Positions 11,256 through 23,057 of a stretch of DNA of 58,000 nucleotides are shown piece after piece. Every line of letters begins with the position of its first letter. Within the stretch, counting starts at the first letter, position 1. The translations under genes and the position numbers were made by a program. The DNA comes from Cryptomeria japonica (Eukaryota; Streptophyta; Pinopsida; Cupressales; Cupressaceae): NCBI RefSeq assembly GCF_030272615.1, contig NC_081409.1, positions 654,198,468 through 654,256,467 of the forward strand, written 5' to 3'. Below the pieces are notes generated by a model. It had not been told where the DNA came from, did not search any database, and saw only the letters and a program-made list of their open reading frames with translations.

Positions 11256-12597
11256 AACAACTAGTCTTGCTCCTCATCTAAGCTTTGTTGGAGGACGACA
11301 CAAAACTTGTTGTACCATTCATCCATTTTGCTATTTGGCCAATCAAAAGTCTTTACTCCTTGCAACCTATTCATTGCAGACTTAGTTGCTTGAGGTAAGA
11401 CCCCTACCGCATCCACAACAAACTTATGATACAACCCATCTACATACATGATCTTATCCAAAATTGTACTATAGGAAGCCTCTTCATTCAGATTAGATTC
11501 CAATTCTTTAAGGACTCCTTCTATAGCCTTTTCAAACTTTGCATGCTAGAAGTTCAACCCCTTAATGTGCTACATTGGTGTCAAAATTGATGGAATGTCC
11601 CACCATTGTAGCCCCTTAAGTGATTCAAACCTATCACTCGTTGCTTTCTTTTCATTCTCAATGATTGGGAGCTCCTTGATCAATAGATTATAGTTTTTTT
11701 ATGTCACTTCAATTTCCTTTGCTTCACTCTCTTTATCTCCTTCAATTGCTTCCCCTTTGGAAACCATGTAGCCCTAATAGGTCGAAAGAATAAAAGAATG
11801 GAATCCAAATAACTATCAATCTTGGTTAGAGAAGAATAATTAGCATGGAATTCCTCTAATTTGTCCATGACTCTACTGACTACCTTCAAAATTGAAGCCT
11901 TTCTAATCTCATAATAGTTCTTTGAAGCTTCCTATTTGTCTTCTTGTAGCTCCTTTGAGACTTTCTCTAACTCTTTAGGTCCTATTCCTCTTGAGGTCCC
12001 TTTCTCATCTTTAATCAATTTTTCTTTCAATTTTTAATTTTTAATGAATAATAAATGATAACTATGATTAAGCTAGGCCAAAATATCCTTGAGAATAATG
12101 TTCTTTGCCTCTAAATCTTGTACCACTATCTGAGCAAATTGGGCCGCATGGGAAGCCAGAGAAACAACCTCTCCTGCAGTAGTGTCACTGGCTATCATCA
12201 AAATTGCTTCCCCCCTCTATTAATCTAATACAAAAGGAACAATTGGCCAATTGGAATTTGATCCTCTATCCCAAACTCCAAAGGTTTTGATATCTACATT
12301 TATCTTAGACACATAGTTCTCATATTCTTTAACATACGTTGGGTCATTTTGCCTTATTACTTGGTCTAACAAAAATATTTTTTTATGGTCTCATCCTAGG
12401 CCTAAGAGCATGCCACTTCTGGCAACCATTTCCCTTGCCTCCTCGGGGCTACATTGAATGTTGTTGGGGTCCACATTTATTTCTTCCCTGACAACTACAT
12501 TTCTCAAGTTTTCCTTGAGCCAAAAAGATTTGATTTCAGGGGAATTCACAAAATTGTCATTTGACATGAACTACCTTGAGGTAGCCACTTTCTCATC

Positions 12598-13775
12598 TGT
12601 TGGCATTATGAATGAATTGATTATGTGTTACATTGATGTCAACACTAGCTGTTATGGTTGCTTATCAACAGACAAGTTTTGGTTACCGATAGAAAGGACT
12701 ATCTGTTGGACACTTTCGACATGTTTGGATCAATGGAGTATGTTTGGTTTTATATGTTACATGTTTCTGGAGCATGTTTTGGTCAGTTGGTATTGACTTG
12801 GTAATCGGATGCTATCATACACTCTTGTAAACCCTTACTGGCATGGGTTTAAGGTTTAATCGGCAAAGCTTTCACTGAGAAATCCTGGCAGAATGAATAA
12901 GCGGTATTGGTGCAGCTTCTAGATGGAATTCAGGATGCAGAAGGTTATCCTTGATCGTGCTTCAACTATTTGAAGACATTTCTTTGGCATGGTGGACCTA
13001 GATTAGGTCTGGTACCTATCTAGGTTATGGACCGACATCATGTTAATGTGTTCTCTACATGCTACCAGGATGATTTATGGATTGGTTATTGTTGTTTTGG
13101 TCTTAAGCTGACATGGCATATTGTTGTAATATGGATATATGTAATGATCTTATTGTAATACCTTTTAGGTGGCCAACCTAATTGGTTTAGGTCTTAGGGT
13201 TGGTATAAATTCATGTAAGATCTCATTGTAGATCATGGAATGGTATTGAATGGAAATGTAATATCATATGTAAAGGAGATTTGGTCGATCATAGATGATC
13301 GAATTGGTATTAAGGAAGAGGTCAAAGGCCTCTGGTATTGAGCTCAACTGGGATTGTAATCAGGCATGGCAGATGCTATCTCTAGCAGTTCATTATTATG
13401 GATTTTTGTCCATTTATCTTGAGGTGGTTATAACCTCTGTCTAGTCAGTGAGACTCTTTTCTAATGAGCAATACGCTCTAGGTAGTGTGCCTTCCTTCCT
13501 GTGCAGGCCCCTCACTGTATCATATACTTTCTACAGAAGTATCATCTGACTATGGGTAGGCTTCCCACCATGATTTTTCCCTTTTTGGGTTTTCCACATA
13601 AAAATCATGGTGCTATCTGGTATGGTTGCATTGTGTTGATTATCTGTTTTATTGCTATGTTTTATTTCTTACCGGTATCTATTTCTGCTATTTTGATACT
13701 AATTGGTTTGGTTGATATAATCTATTAACAACTAATTCACCCCCCCCTCTTAGTTGTTTGCCAGTTATCCTAACA
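12598..13775 (+). repeat. Solo LTR of a third Copia family (C)
   Basis: It begins TGTTGGCATTATG and ends CCAGTTATCCTAACA, with TG..CA ends. It shares with family B LTRs the segment CATTGATGTCAACAC near the start, the promoter context, GATTTTTCCCTTTTTGGG near 13573, and a C-run followed by CTCTTAGTTGT at the end. No internal region, primer site or polypurine tract adjoins it. The flanks are TCATC (12593-12597) and TAATC (13776-13780), an imperfect 5-bp target duplication. It most likely arose by recombination between two LTRs. Confidence 0.8.
13204..13210 (+). promoter_or_regulatory. LTR TATA box, family C
   Basis: TATAAAT lies in GGTTGGTATAAATTCATGTA followed by AGATCTCAT. It is the same context as the TATA box of the family B LTR at 9033, which supports a promoter conserved between the families. 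Confidence 0.5.
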
Positions 13776-16239
13776 TAATCATCCACCTCATGTATAGGGA
13801 CGACACTAGGAACCAAAACTCTGTCTGTGTCATCCAGCTGCTCTACTGCTTCATCCTCATTGAAAAAATCTCTAGGAGGGGAAGCAAGAGGCACATTGGG
13901 ATCATCAGTCTCAGGAATATCTACAAAATCTAAGATCTTTGTGTTTCCTTTCTCTACTCTTCTTATCTCTCCCATCAGTAGCCTCATATCTTTTGTTGCT
14001 GATTTGGAGGACCCAGGTTTCCCCTCTTCTGTGATAACCACCCCTTGTTTGGAAAATGTGGGGATATCAACAAGTTGCTCCTGAAAATTTTCTCCCTTAT
14101 TCCTATCTTCCATTCTCTACTTCTCTATCCTTTTTAGCAGCTCTCATTTCTTTTTCCTTGGGATGATCTCACCTAGAAGAGAATTCCTTAATAGGTATTC
14201 TTTTTCATAAAATTGGTGATGGTAGCTTCTTTCTTTGAGTTTATTTAGCCTTAAATCTCCTATGTATCCATCGGGATCATAATTTCTAGTTATAGCTACC
14301 TTAAGCCTGTAATTCTTGATCAAAATAACTTGGATCTTCTGCAGATTATCATATTTAATGTTGAATTCATTGAATCTGGTGGCTTTAGGGAGATTCTTCC
14401 CTTTTCTTTCCGAGATTTGATCTTTATCCACCAACATCATTTGCCACATGAATTCCAAAAATGCAAGCCTAGGAGATACAAAAATTGGTAACCTGCAAAG
14501 AGCCTTCTCAAAACCATACCACCTTATAATTGCATAGTCATCATAGAAGAATAAGTCTCCAAAATTATGGCTAAAATACCCTTCTGCATATTGTACATTT
14601 TGATCCCTGTAGGCTTTTATTCTTAATACCTTAATTATGTGTGCAGAAAGCCTTTTTATTACAACATTCAACATATCCAAAACCCTTTTGACAAAATAAT
14701 AAAAGAATAAACAATAATCCCCAAAGCAAGAGCCCTTGTCCCACACTTGTGTCCATCTCTAAATAGGCCATGGTAATCCCATTTCTGGATCTAGCATTCT
14801 GATGTTTAGTTCTGGTGACCATGTTGACCTGTTTTGATACAAAATAAGATGGCACACCAAAGAATAGTGTTTGAAGTTTAGTGTAGCTGTTTCATCCTTT
14901 CTCTTCATTAGGCTCTCATATAACTTTTTTTGGAGAATTTTACAAAATTCAAAAAGTTCTTTGGTGGATGGGTGTTGGATTAACAGTGCCAACATCATGT
15001 AATTGACTGGCAATAATGTGAGCCCACAATCTTCTCCTAAGACTTGGCATAGGACATAATATGTCCTTACAAAATAAGTTTAAAACTTATCTAGTGTGAA
15101 AGACTTAGTCTCGATGGGCAAGATGTAGCTTGGGGAAAATTTGGTGAGCCTTCTCAAAAACATAGGCAGATACTTCCTCCTGATTCTCCCTTTGTTCTTC
15201 TCATACATTCTCACCAAATCCTTCTTGTTGATCCCCTTAATGGTTGACCTATCCAGCCCAAAACATTCAGTGATAGCCTTTTGAGAAATATCCAAAATAA
15301 CTTGTCCTTGAAGGTTTCTGACAATAAGGATTGGGGGGGTCAAATTTCTTAGCTAGTTCTCTTATTAAGATTGGCTCAATAAATACATTTGGCACTACTA
15401 GTATTCCTAGTTTCAACTTCCAGGGGTTGGAGATTGGGCTAGGTTATTCCCTGTTTCCATAGAAGGCATGGAAGACATCGCACCCCCTAAATCCCATTAT
15501 GGCATCCCTGCATCTAGCCTCTGTGTCTCCCCACTAGGCCTTGGATGACTCCAATGAGCTAGGGCCTAGGAATAGGTCTAGCAAATCCTAGCTCAGTACT
15601 CGAGTTTCTTTGGTCTACCTCCTTTCCAATTCTTCTGATTTGATCATTGTTTCTCTTTCTACTTCAGTAGTTGTTTTGGGAGGCTCAGCTAGTGCTATTG
15701 GTTCCTCTTGGGGTTGAGGGATTTCTTCTACAATAGGGGTAGATTCAACCTTCTTTTTAGGAGGGGCTCTCTTCTTTGTTTCCTTTTTCTTTGATGGCTC
15801 CTCTTTCATCTTCTTTGCAACTTCCTCCTTTTCAATCACTAGAGGGTTTGGTTGTATAGGTATTTCTTCAATAGAAGCTCTAGCCTCTCCATCCTTCTTT
15901 GATTTACTTTTCTTAGGGGTAGGCTTCATTTCCTTTGAGGTCAGGGCTTCTTCCTCTGTCTCTTCCTCTAAAACCACAATTATAGCCCTCTTTTCTCTCC
16001 TCTTCCTCTTTGTTGTCTTGGGGGAAGCATTGGCTTTAGCTTCCTCATCTTGTGCAAGAGTTGGTTTAGGGTTTGATACTAATTCTTACAGTCAGGCAAT
16101 TATTCTCAAAGGGATGGCATGGGTAACACCATGGAAAGTTGAGTTAGCTCCAACCTCTTGGCCTTTCTCAGTATCAAGGCTTGTGGTTTTCTCAACGAGG
16201 GAGGCCATATCTATTTCGTAGAGAGCAGGAAATAAAGTC

Positions 16240-17492
16240 ATAGGGATCTAAAAACACCTAAAATTCTCATGAACAATTCAATCAAATTCACACAAAGGGC
16301 ATTCAAATTTTACTTACTGGTTAGCTACTTGTGTTTGGAAGCCTTGAGACTGCTTGAATTCACATTCTTCTTTCTCTGCAACTGCTCTGCGATTGCTTGA
16401 ATACTTGGTGAAGATGAATGCAGCAAAGTTTTCTCTTTTATTGCTCCACCATTAATTCCTTTGTGCAGAGAAAAGTTATTGTTGGCATCAAAATTGAATT
16501 TCCTTTGTAGATGATCATTTGGATGACCAGGATCAATCCTTGACTTCCTCTGACCACTGAGTTAGTGCCCTTGTATTCCCTTTTAGCCACCTTTGCCTTT
16601 TATGATGTGTCAATCACCATGCGGGCAATAAATGCAAAGATTTCATTGTATCCTCTTTCCTCGAACATCCTTTTGCAACTTCATTTACCACTTTGGGATA
16701 AAATATTTATTATCTCCGGCTTTGTTTCTTATTTGAGTGCCCATTTCTCTAAATATTACATCTTTCTGATATAATAATTATTTTGAATTCAATCCCCTTC
16801 TTATCCTGGAGTAGATCTTTATTCCTCTTTATTTATTCTCACTGAAACCCAAAATCAAGTCACCACCACACCTTGTGCTTCCCTGGGATATGCTTTTCAC
16901 TTCATCTTCCTTTGCCATTTTTATCCTGAAGCATTGAAGGATTCACTTCCCAGTTCCTCAGGAGAAGACTTCTATTGTATTTTTGTCTACCTTTTATCCC
17001 AGGCCTCTTTTCTTTGACCTTCATGACACTTCAGGATAAATATTTCATTGCTTATTTACTAATCCTCTTATTGCGGAGCCCAAGTATCTATGTGCATACT
17101 CCTACTGAAACCCATAGTATCACTCTGCATATGCTCTCTATTCCTCCGGGATAACTTTTGATTTGTTTCATCTTCCTCCTTATCCCGGGACCATAAGAAA
17201 TGCCTTGTAAACCACCGTGGGATAATATTTTCCCTCTCCACAACCTTATATTCTTATCTTGGGACATAACCTTTGTTCTTGATAAATCGCTTGGGGCAAA
17301 GAAAACATTCTCTATTTCTTCATAAAAATATCTTGGGGCCTCTCAATGCTAACTAAAAATCTCCATGGGGCAACCTTTCTATAGTAATTTTACTCTTCGG
17401 AAGCTACCTAGGATGAAACTTTATCCCTTTGCAACTCTTTGCTAAGAGTTATCCCAGATGATCTTTGGATGCTGCTTTCTACTCTCCGGGAT
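16240..17492. repeat. Non-coding stretch with dispersed TTATCCC/GGGATAA motifs
   Basis: No credible gene is seen. From about 16800 the sequence carries, every 30-100 bases, variants of a short motif that is half of the palindrome TTATCCCGGGATAA. Examples are CCGGGATAA at 17146, TTATCCCGGGA at 17180 and TTATCCCAGA at 17449, with related CTTGGGGC forms near 17290-17370. The same motif reappears beyond element B' at 24797, 26448 and 26556. This may be the 5' region or LTR of an old element. Confidence 0.5.
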
Positions 17493-18565
17493 TGGTAGGT
17501 CCTGAAGGCAACTGAGAAGGGGGGGGGGGGGGGTGAATCAGTTGTCCTAATAATTTCAAACCAAAACTAACTTAACCAAAATTAATGCTTAATACCTGTA
17601 AACCAAACTTTAATGTCGGTAGACAGTTTTATCAGTTAATTGCAATACCAGTAAAGTTTAATGCATGAAACAGAAAGGCAATAACATCCACAACACATAA
17701 CACAAATATTTGTACGTGGAAATCTTGTAAGGGGAAAACCACCGTGGGAAACCATACCCACAATTAGATGATACTACTGCAGATAGTATGTGTGTACAAT
17801 ATGGAGTGTGCACATGCAGAAAGGCCAATTGCCTAGAGCTCACTACTCAATCACAAAATGGGAGTCACACTAATTACAATTGGATGGTTAAATCCAATGA
17901 TAATGTACTACTCAAAATAGCATCTTCATATGGTGGATTTAGTACCAGTTAAGCTCTGATTTGCCTTCTTCAAAACTTCCTTCAATCTTGAATGATGTTT
18001 GCATGTATATCTCTTCTTATATTCACATAAACCTTATTATATTCCTCTTCCACTATCCTTATTACAATCTCACAAATGAGATCTTACATTTATACCAAAA
18101 CCTAGGACCAAATGAGTAGGTTAGCTCACTAAAAGATATTACAATAAAATCAATTACAAATGAATCAATATGTGATGCATGATTCCGGCTCAATGCATTT
18201 ACAACAATAACAAATCATCTTCATGACGTGTCGTACTGATCTGGAATAGATATGCTTGTCAGTGCATATCCTAGACCTATTTGCCGGTAAGAGCAAATAT
18301 GAAAAATCGATTAGACCAATGAACAAATCACCAAAACCAAGTGTCCAAACAATTTCTACGACATAACCAAGTAATCTTGAGATGATAATATATCATCCTC
18401 AGTGCCGGTGAACAATATAACCTACAGTTGAACTAGATATCGGTGACTGTGCATAAGTCACTGAACATGCCGGTGAACATAACCAAAGATCTCCAAGTGT
18501 TCTTAAGTGTTGACAAGTGTTGACATCAATGAAAAAACCAATGCAACACATCCATAATACCAACA
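17493..18565 (-). repeat. B' 3' LTR
   Basis: This LTR of about 1073 bp reads on the minus strand from TGTTGGTATTATGG after the polypurine tract to a C-run and CAGGACCTACCA. The terminal CTAACA of the family has become CTACCA. A G-run of about 15 at 17519-17533 (C-run on the sense strand) is longer than in the other copies. Confidence 0.9.
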
Positions 18566-18580
18566 ATCTCCCCCTTTGGC
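18566..18580 (-). other. Polypurine tract, B'
   Basis: On the minus strand GCCAAAGGGGGAGAT lies directly before the LTR start, as at 8557-8571 in copy B. It primes plus-strand synthesis in LTR elements. A second similar run (CAAAGGGGGAGAGAT, minus) lies near 18750-18765. Confidence 0.75.
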
Positions 18581-18939
18581 ATTGACGGCAACACAAAATG
18601 GAAAAACCATCTAAGTGCCAAAGCAGAAATGCCAAAAACCAAAAACCAACAATCTCCCAAAGAGATCATCAAACTATAGATATAGAGAGTAACAATCTCT
18701 CCCCCAATGAATAATCTCTCCCCAAAAGATAATGTATTTTTCCATAGATATCTCTCCCCCTTTGACATCAAATGCCAAAGCAATACAAAACCAAATACAA
18801 TCTTGTTACAAATACAAATTGTTATAACCACATTTATTCAATCTACCCCCCCCCCCGAGAAGTAGCTCTCCTTCATCAAAGCCAGAAAAAGATTTCTCTG
18901 TTAATTATGTTGGTTTGATGCCATGCTCCAGCTATCTAA

Positions 18940-20440
18940 GTTTCTACCAATGAGGGTATAACTCCAAGCTAATCTCTAAGATATTCAAAAGTTTCCTTAG
19001 ACAAAGGTATAGTAAAGATATTTGCAATCTACTCTTTATTATTCACATAAACCAATTTCACTTCTTTTGCTTCAACATTCTCTTTCAAAAAATTGAATTT
19101 GATAGAAACATGTTTAGTTTTTGAGTGAAATACTAGATTCTTTGACATATCAATTTCTGCGATATTATCATAGTAAATGATTATAGGTTCCTTGAATTTT
19201 ACCTTTATGTCCTTCAACATTTGCTTAATCCATAATACCTATGTACAATTAGTTGTTGTTGCAACATATTCTAATTCTATTGATGATAAGGATGTACAAC
19301 TTTGTTTCTTGTTCAACCAGGAGATTAATTCGCTACCAAGAAAGAATGCTCCACCGGTGGTGCTTTTTCTGCCATCTACATCTCTTGCCCCATTTGCATC
19401 GGTGTATGCACATAAATCAAAGTTTTCATCTCTAGGATACCATAAACCAAGATTTGTAGTTCCTTGTAGATACCAGAAAATCCTTTTCACTACTGATTCA
19501 TGATTTTTTTTAGGATTACTCTGAAATATTGAAACAATACATACTGCATTCATAATATGAGGTCTTGTTTGTGTCAAATATAGTAAACCTCCTATCATAG
19601 ACTTGTACCTAGTTGGATTAACAGGTGTTGATCCATCCTTTAATGATATTTTATTAGTTGTAGTCATAGGTGTGCTTATCGGTTTAGAGTTATCCATGCC
19701 AAATTTCTTTAGTAATTCCTTCAAGTACTTTGATTGATTTATGAATATACCTTTATCAGTCTGTGAGATCAGCAATCCTAAAAAGAATTTTATCTCCCCA
19801 ATCATAGACATTTCAAATTCTTCCTGCATCTTATTTGAAAAGTCTTTACACAATACATATTCTCCTCCAAATATTATATCATCAGCACAAACTTCTATAA
19901 CCAAGATATAATCATTATTCACTATGTAATATAGATTGCTGTCAGCATTACCTTTAGTGAAACCAATCTTCAAAAGATATTTGTCCAATCTAGCATACCA
20001 AGCTCTAGGAGCTTGCTTTAGTCCATATAAAGCTTTCCTTAACCTACAAACCATATCTTTGTCATTTGTCAAAGAAAATCCATCAGGTTGTTCAATGTAA
20101 ACTTCTTCTTCCAGATCACCATTCAGAAATGCACATTTAACATCCATTTGATATACTTTATAGTTCTTGTGTGCTACAAAAGCTAAGAATAATCTAACTA
20201 CCTCAATTCTAGCTACCGGTGCAAAGGTTTCATTATAAACAATTCCTTCTTTCTGTGAATATTCCTTACACACTAATCTTTCTTTGTTTCTAATTACCTT
20301 ACCATCTTCATTGAGTTTATTTCTGAATACCCATTTAGTTCCAATTACATTTTTGTCTTTAGGCTGGGGAACTAATGTCCATGTGTTATTCTTTTCAATT
20401 TGTTCCAATTCATCTTCCATAGCTTTAATCTAGTGTTTAT
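18940..20440 (-). pseudogene. Copia reverse transcriptase and RNase H, B'
   Basis: An uninterrupted stretch of 393 codons (20420-19239) covers the RT with [51 protein letters not shown] and the polymerase motif. It then runs through [19 protein letters not shown] into RNase H ([34 protein letters not shown]). The catalytic motif reads CADD instead of the usual YVDD, keeping both Asp. A stop then separates the last RNase H part (19220-19029, YYDNIAEIDMSKN, HSKTKHVSIKFNFL). It is the best preserved polymerase in the window, but damaged. Confidence 0.85.
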
Positions 20441-22060
20441 CTTCACATGCCTCATTAATTGATGCTGGTTCAATTTGAGAAATAAGACATACCTCTTCAT
20501 TTGCCAGTCTTCCTCTAGTCATAACTCCTTGATACTTGTTCCCAATTATCTAACTTTCAGAGTGATTCAATCTTACATACCTGGGTGTGTTCACTTGCTG
20601 CTGTTCTTCAATCACTATGGAATTCTCAGATGATACCGGTGTGACTGGACCAACATTTTGTACCGGTGTACTTATTGTAGGTTCATTTGTGATTATCTCA
20701 ACTGCCGGTTCAAAGTCTATAGACCTTGTAAACTGTTCATCAATCTTCACATTTGCACTTTCAATGATTTTCTGCAATCTCTTATTAAAACATCTATATG
20801 CATTGCTCTTAGATGAATAACCAAGAAATATTCCTTCATCACTTCTAGGATCGAATTTGCCAATATACTCATCTCTTCTAATATAGCATTTACTACCAAA
20901 TATTCTGAAATATTTAAGAGTAGGAGTATTAACATACCATAGTTCATGAGGGGTCTTATCGATTTCACCTTTGATGTGAACTCTATTGAATGTGTAAACA
21001 ACTATATTGATTGCTTCTCTCCAATACACATGAGGTAGATTTGCTTCTGATATCACACTGCTAGTTGCATCCAAAATAGTTTTGTTCTTCCTTTCCACAA
21101 CTCCATTTGCTGGGGTGTCTGAGGTGCTGATAATTGTCTTCTGATTCCATTTACTTCACAGAATGTATTAAATTCCTTAGATGTGAATTCACCTCCTTGA
21201 TCTGATCTCAAGCATTTGATTTTCTTACCGGTTTCATTCTCTACCATCACCTTGAATAGTTTGAATTTCTCAAAAGCTTCTGATTTCTCCCTAAGAAAAG
21301 TAACCCAACACATTCTAGAATAGTCATCAATGATTAGCATAAAATACCTATCTCCTTGTAAACTTCTAGTTCTTGTTGGACCACATAAATTGACATTCCT
21401 TACATATCGGATTGTGAGGCTTAACAATCTTAGGTAAATCTCTTTCTGCCTTAGTTGTACTAATTTTCACAATGCAATCAAAATTTACATAACAAAGTCT
21501 CTTATACCATAGCCAACTTTCATCAATATGTGCAATTAAGCATGCCTTCTCACTGTTATTCAAATGAAAGATATTACATCTAGTCTGATTACCGGTTGCA
21601 ATTTCTAAGTCAGTTTTGTTCATGATTTTACATTTACCATTCTTGAATTGTAACTGGAAACCTTTTTCAACTAATTGACTAACACTCAAAAGATTGTGCT
21701 TCAAACCTTCAACATAGTAAACATTATCAATATTATGCTTACCATCAAAAGATATAGTGCCTTTTCCTCTGATCAAACAAGCTTTGTCATCTCCAAGTCT
21801 TACTAGACCTCCATTGTATTCGTGAAAGGTTAAGAATTTACTCTTATCACCAATCATATAATGTGAACATCCGAAATCAATGATCCATTCATCATTTTCT
21901 TCAATTTTAGCTGCCAGGGCTTGCTCTACCAGTTGAATAGTAGGTGTCAATTGACCTTCTATTATAGCAAAAAAATCCCATCCATTGTCTATCAGTTCCT
22001 CATCAGAATCATCAGTAACTCCTTCATCAACATAGTAACATGATTTGTCTTTATTCTTCT
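20441..22060 (-). pseudogene. Copia protease and integrase, B'
   Basis: The protease motif is IIDFGCSHYM, so the DSG Ser is Phe (near 21870). The integrase N-terminal region (LWYKRLCYVNF, CKECQF) has lost its His residues (HKR to YKR, CHV to CYV). The catalytic core shows DDYSRMCWVTFLREKSEAF, CLRSDQGGEFTSKEF and, after a frame change near 21080, the RTKLF/ERKNKTI segment, HVYWREAINIVVYTFN and SDEGIFLGYSSKSNAYR. The linker is rich in Thr, Pro and Ser and ends at TPRYVRLNHSES. Confidence 0.85.
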
Positions 22061-23018
22061 TAAATTTGTACCTTTGATATTTAGGGTTAGGCTTATATGT
22101 TCTTTTAGCTTCTTCTTTCAATCTTGCATGTCTATCAGGACACCTAGATGCCATATGACCAATCTTATTGCAGTTAAAACATTTAAATGGTGCTTTACCT
22201 TCATACTTACTTCCAATTAGTCCTTTAGGCATTTTCCTTGCAAATAGTGCTTCAAGTTCTTCATTCTCCTTTCTAATTTCTTCAAGTTCTCTTGCATAAA
22301 AGGCTTTCCAATCAGATTTCTCAAATGATGATGATGATTCTATAGATGATGAAGCTTTGAAATCCAAATTTGTCTTAATAATAGCAACATGACCAAATTT
22401 CTCAAGTTCAAAAGCTAAAAGTTTTCCAACCAAAGTATCTCTAGATACTGATGCATTAGTCATTGTTCTCAATTCATTAATAGCAGTAACTTTCATTTTA
22501 TATGCCGATAGCAAAGTTCTTAAAACTTTTGAAACAATTTCATCTTAACTTAAGGTTCCTCCACAACATTGTATGCCCAAAACAATTTCATTTACTCTTT
22601 CCATAAAAGAAGAAATCCTTTCATCTTCTTCCATTTTCAGTTTTTCATACTTGACCTGCAAGCATTCTAGTTTTGCAATTTTGACAGTGGTATCACCTTC
22701 ATTCAATATTTCCAATTTAAACCAAAAAGTTTTAGCCATAGATCATTTTGATAATCCCATGATTTGCTGATCTGACAATGCGCTCAAAAGTGCTTCTCTT
22801 GCTTTGCAATCATTTTCTTCATCTTTAGCCAAGGTTGGTGGAATAGGTTTATCTTGAGTAGGAACAACATAGCCATTCTTTGTAACATCCCATATGTCCT
22901 TCCCAATTTAATTCAGATGTATTTCCATCTTGATCTTCCATATGCCATAGTTAGTTCCATCAAGTTTCAAACTATCTTTCCTGAAATAGTTAGAAGATAT
23001 TGGATCTCCTCAAGCTAT
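22061..23018 (-). pseudogene. Copia gag, B'
   Basis: The protein starts near 23018, where the family ATG appears as ATA followed by GCT TGA GGA GAT CCA. Downstream are FRKDSLKLDGTNYGIWKIKM, AKDEENDCKAREALLSALSDQ, EDERISSFMERVNEIVLG and an intact zinc knuckle CFNCNKIGHMASRCP near 22183-22141. Stops lie near 22912 (after EIHLN), 22743 and 22547. This copy supplies the N-terminal gag part missing from copy B. Confidence 0.8.
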
Positions 23019-23040
23019 TAAACTTCTGCAAAAAGAGGAC

Positions 23041-23057
23041 TAAGCTCTGATACCAAT
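23041..23057 (-). other. Primer binding site, B'
   Basis: ATTGGTATCAGAGCTTA on the minus strand adjoins the 5' LTR end (23058). It resembles the initiator Met tRNA primer site used by plant Copia elements. Confidence 0.8.

Larger units (their letters stand above)
11261..16208 (-). pseudogene. Long decayed minus-strand ORF, gag-like or hypothetical, split by solo LTR C
   Basis: A likely ATG is at 16208 (MASLVEKTTSLDTEKG). It is followed by a basic then Glu/Lys/Pro-rich segment (KKSKSKKDGEARASIEEIP, KKRAPPKKKVESTPIVEE). A globular part runs through ILIRELAKKFDPP, QKAITECFGLDRSTIKGIN, RRKYLPMFLRRLTKFSPSY, FYYFVKRVLDMLN and YFSHNFGDLFFYDDYAI. A Ser/Glu/Asp-rich tail follows, and then segments near 11704-11889 and 11261-11503 (NRLQGVKTFDWPNSKMDEWY). 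Removing the LTR at 12598-13775 leaves readable protein on both sides. There are several stops and at least one frameshift at a C-run near 15335. I do not recognise the family. Its setting among repeats suggests retroelement origin, but no enzymatic domain is visible. Confidence 0.55.
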
